Part shown: positions 61,386 to 64,000 of the stretch, one piece after another
Layout: each line of letters opens with the position of its first letter
Position numbering within the stretch: position 1 is the stretch's first letter
Assembly (NCBI GenBank): GCA_900239685.1
Contig: OENT01000081.1
Coordinates: forward strand, 124,001-188,000
DNA: 64,000 nt
Origin: Rotaria macrura
Taxonomy: Eukaryota > Rotifera > Eurotatoria > Philodinida > Philodinidae
Direction of reading: 5' to 3'
The notes under the pieces: generated by a model
What the model was told of the DNA's origin: nothing
The model's database searches: none
Seen by the model: only the letters and a program-made list of their open reading frames with translations
Position numbers and translations under genes: made by a program

Positions 61386-62183
61386 ATGGCTCAGTTAGAT
61401 TCGATCCGAGCGATACTGTATTCAAAAAACATTGATGCACGCCAAGTCAAGCCATACACTGGTATTCATATCAATGCAAGTGGTAATATAAAAATAATAA
61501 TTTCTATTTGCCTTTTTTTTTAATCAAGATTTGTACAACAAAAGCCAAACAACGGAGTAAAGCCTCACCTGAGTTATTAGTTATAGAGTCTTTTTTCATG
61601 AATAAAATTATTAAAAGAGAAAGTCGAAATCGAAGATTGAATGATATATTCATCAGAAAAAGAAAAAGAAACTCATAAATCTACTTTTCTATATTCAGGT
61701 GATCTGATTTTATCCACACCATCACTTGACTCTTATCGAGTCAATAACGATCCACTATATCGCTACGACGGAAGTATGTCTGCTCGTCTTCCAAAAGATC
61801 TTGATTATCGTATTTTATCTTATGACTCGTTGGAAAATCGTCGTTATCAATCTCTTCGAATGAAACAACCCGTGCCACATAATGTAACACGTATTTTACA
61901 AGAGAGATGTAAAGAAGAAAATAAATATTGATTGACGTCTATATATAGAAATGAAAATATTTGGTTTTGTTTTCGTTTAGTCGGTGCCGTTGTTTCTCCT
62001 CGTGTTGATCCATCAAAAACAGTTCGCAGTAAAACAACGCCAGGTTATCGATTACTTGTAGAGAAAATTCCCAATCAACATCAAACTATGATTTCACAAC
62101 GTTTCAATAAAATAAGTCCATTCGTAACGGATTACGGAAACAATCCGAATGCAAATCCTGTACTTCGACAATCTGTGGCTTGA
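61386..62183 (+). CDS. Unrecognised three-exon gene, 169 codons
   Basis: Exons 61386-61482, 61699-61908 and 61981-62183 join in phase across GT..AG introns of 216 and 72 bp. The ATG sits in a reasonable context and is followed by an uninterrupted frame. The product is soluble and polar, without a signal peptide or membrane segments. It is rich in Arg, Ser, Asp, Tyr and Pro, with segments such as 'LDSYRVNNDPLYRYDGSM', 'NVTRILQERFGAVVSPRVDP' and 'SPFVTDYGNNPNANPVL'. The mixed Tyr/Pro composition and absence of a catalytic motif suggest a structural or adaptor protein. I do not recognise the family. It is the only well-supported plus-strand gene in the window. Confidence 0.72.
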
Positions 62184-63094
62184 GTTGATTTTCTCACATT
62201 GATATACATATAAATAAAGAGAAAAAAATCGATGAACTGCTCTAAAGGTTTGATTAAATTCTATTTGGTCTTTTCGCTTTTGTTTTTCAATAAACGAGGA
62301 TCTATCTGATATTCTCATTAGATGTTAACATTCGATTAGCGGAACTAAATGTGATTATACTGATCTGGTACTATTGTTTATAGATAGTGTTTTGTCAAGC
62401 ATGGAATATGAGAAGGTGAAGCACCAACAAATATTGTTCTCATTCTGTTGATTCGTTTAAATTTTAAATAGAACACCTTATGTAGATATTTAACACGTAT
62501 ATAATGACATATTAATTGTGACTCATAGAAAAATAAAAATTTGAGAAATGAAGTTTTCAAATTGCGTTTCAAACTTTTCATACGCATCACTCGAAAAGAA
62601 AACTATTGGCAGCAAAAGCACATCTATAAAAAGAATATTTTATCGTTAAATTTAATCATATTTTTGTTTGACATATTTGCGTGTTCTCTATTCTCCCATC
62701 ATGCATTGATTTCTCGTTCTTTTGAGACACTCCTAACGAATACTATCGATTTCTCAGAATCTGCTAAAATGAACAAGAATCATGCTATACATCCCTTTTA
62801 CTAAGTTATCAACATTGCACGAGCAGTTAATGATCACATTTTTCCATGCATTGTTTTTCGTCGTTTATCATTAATGGCACCTCTCTGAATCAGTATAGTC
62901 ATAACCAACAACTCTTAGAAGTAATGCATGATTTTTATTCTGAATTCAGTATTTCATCATCCAAGAAAAATCTCATACATACGCCGCGATTTGAGTAATG
63001 CCAAGATCTTTTCAACGCTTAGATTTCTGTATGAGACAATTACCATCTATGTATACTGTAAACTATTCGCTGATATCCGCACCACATTCATATG
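62184..63094. other. Gene-free stretch
   Basis: Downstream of the three-exon gene. No coding region supported. The distal end carries the left copy of a 9-bp direct repeat (63085-63093) that borders the next element. Confidence 0.45.
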
Positions 63095-63854
63095 GTTGGC
63101 CGTCATAATGTCGAAAGAAAAAAATATCGAAGGGAAAAATGTCGAAAAAATAATATTGACATGAAACATTGTCAATTCATATTTTAAAGAGTTGGGAAAT
63201 ATATAGTGCATGTTTTATTGTATGAAATTAAGTTGAAATTTTAACAGTGAGAAAAATTTTACAAAAAACTACAAATTAAAAAATTTTAATTTTTCACGAA
63301 CTGCACAAACCTCAAGCTTTTCTTTTTCTGGTAGATGACTATGATTGTCAACAGTTTTCATCAGTAGATTAGTTGAATCAGTATGAACTTTAGGTGCACA
63401 ATCATTACTAGTGCATATCCAATATTTTTTAGTTGTTGTTGCTGCTTTATTCAATTAAAAAGTATATTCATCAGCAACTAGTAGAGGTTTTTCTTTACTT
63501 GAATTTATAAAAGAAATAGATTGAGATTTTGCTTGAATTTCACCAGTTAAAATTACGGCAGCTTCAGCTATGACAGTACAAGTTTAGTTGTATAATAATT
63601 CTTTGTTCAACTCTTTTATTTTAATTTTATCAATAGTTAGTCATCCCTATCAATACTGGCTAAAGTTCTACACTAGTAAAATCATAAGGAAAAACAATGA
63701 ACTAAATGTGATTAGAATCGCCGTATACTAGAGACATGATTATTTTTTTATTTTTCACTTTCGACATTTTTCCACTTTAATATGTACGTTTCGACATTTT
63801 TCCTTTCGATGTTTTTTCTTCGCTTTTTCTATTTTCGACATTTTTCCAGCACAC
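63095..63854. mobile_element. Decayed Mutator-like element with inverted ends and 9-bp target duplication
   Basis: About 760 bp. Both ends carry inverted ATGTCGAAA-rich sequence: left 63107-63151 with AATGTCGAAAG and GGGAAAAATGTCGAAA; right 63759-63847 with the reverse complement repeated three times. The element is bordered by CATTCATAT at 63085-63093 and 63855-63863, a 9-bp direct repeat, the length expected for Mutator-like (MULE) insertions. It contains a FLYWCH zinc-finger relic, a domain that often accompanies MULE transposases, but no transposase core. It is therefore a non-autonomous remnant. Confidence 0.7.
63269..63585 (-). pseudogene. FLYWCH zinc-finger relic
   Basis: A minus-strand frame encodes a FLYWCH-type zinc finger: 'KEKPLLVADEYTF', then a stop codon in place of one residue, then 'LNKAATTTKKYWICTSNDC', followed by 'APKVHT' and 'NHSHLPE'. 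The Tyr-x-Phe, Tyr-Trp-x-Cys, Cys-x-Pro/Ala and His-x-His features of the fold are visible. The in-frame TAA at about 63451 breaks the coding frame and the upstream part is also bounded by a stop, so it cannot make the full domain. It lies inside the MULE-like element. Confidence 0.75.
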
Positions 63855-64000
63855 CATTCATATTCTACCGATCTAAATAGATTTCATTTCACAGTTGAAA
63901 TGTTCTCGTAGATAGAATAAAAAAAGAAATGATGAAAGTGGCTAAATAAGTTGCTCATTCTTACTAGCTGACCGTTGCGTAACGATGATAATATTTTATG

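Noticed and set aside
1-64000. CRISPR arrays, bacterial operons, ribosome binding sites, telomeric TGTGGG arrays
   Set aside because: None present; the window is intron-containing eukaryotic DNA and no telomere-like array was seen.

Overview
The window reads as AT-rich (about 70% A+T by eye) animal nuclear DNA. Its genes are split by many short GT..AG introns, mostly 50-65 bp. It encodes metazoan proteins: an aminergic GPCR, a FERM-PDZ tyrosine phosphatase, SETDB1 histone methyltransferases and an LHFPL tetraspan protein. A bdelloid rotifer is my best guess. The base composition, the intron style and in particular two neighbouring SETDB1 paralogs fit that group, where SETDB1 amplification has been reported. 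This is inference and no search was run. All exon models were assembled by hand from splice sites, reading phase and domain continuity.

Layout. 856-3968 (-): a six-exon class A biogenic-amine-type GPCR of 488 codons. 3969-19141: about 15 kb with no convincing intact gene, holding one exon relic, a perfect hairpin and possible transposon ends. 19142-26137 (-): a PTPN3/PTPN4-type phosphatase, about 19 exons and 1038 codons, with complete FERM, PDZ and PTP domains. 26803-31605 (-): SETDB1 copy 1, nine exons, 822 aa, intact. 31930-40448 (-): SETDB1 copy 2, with matching domain order but a SET domain interrupted by a roughly 3.8 kb stretch, a phase conflict and two in-frame stops. 40683-41873 (+): an unrecognised exon-like ORF, an integrase-tail-like relic and a hairpin.

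44483-53123 (-): two tandem paralogs, each with an N-terminal ubiquitin/PB1-like region and a C-terminal CCCH zinc finger. Their reading frames and intron phases correspond, they share an internal exon of exactly 44 nt, and the upstream copy needs a 5-nt microexon to complete its zinc finger. 53433-53847 (-): a small unrecognised two-exon gene. 54418-55146 (-): a single-exon LHFPL-family gene. 55147-61385: mostly empty, with a 658-bp element carrying 126-bp inverted repeats and a separate 33-bp inverted repeat. 61386-62183 (+): a three-exon unrecognised gene of 169 codons. 63095-63854: a decayed Mutator-like element with a FLYWCH zinc-finger relic, inverted ends and a 9-bp direct repeat CATTCATAT at both edges.

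Nearly all supported genes lie on the minus strand. The most notable regions are the SETDB1 pair (H3K9 methylation, with MBD and Tudor reader domains) and the CCCH pair. The remaining genes look like ordinary signalling and membrane genes with no evident joint pathway.
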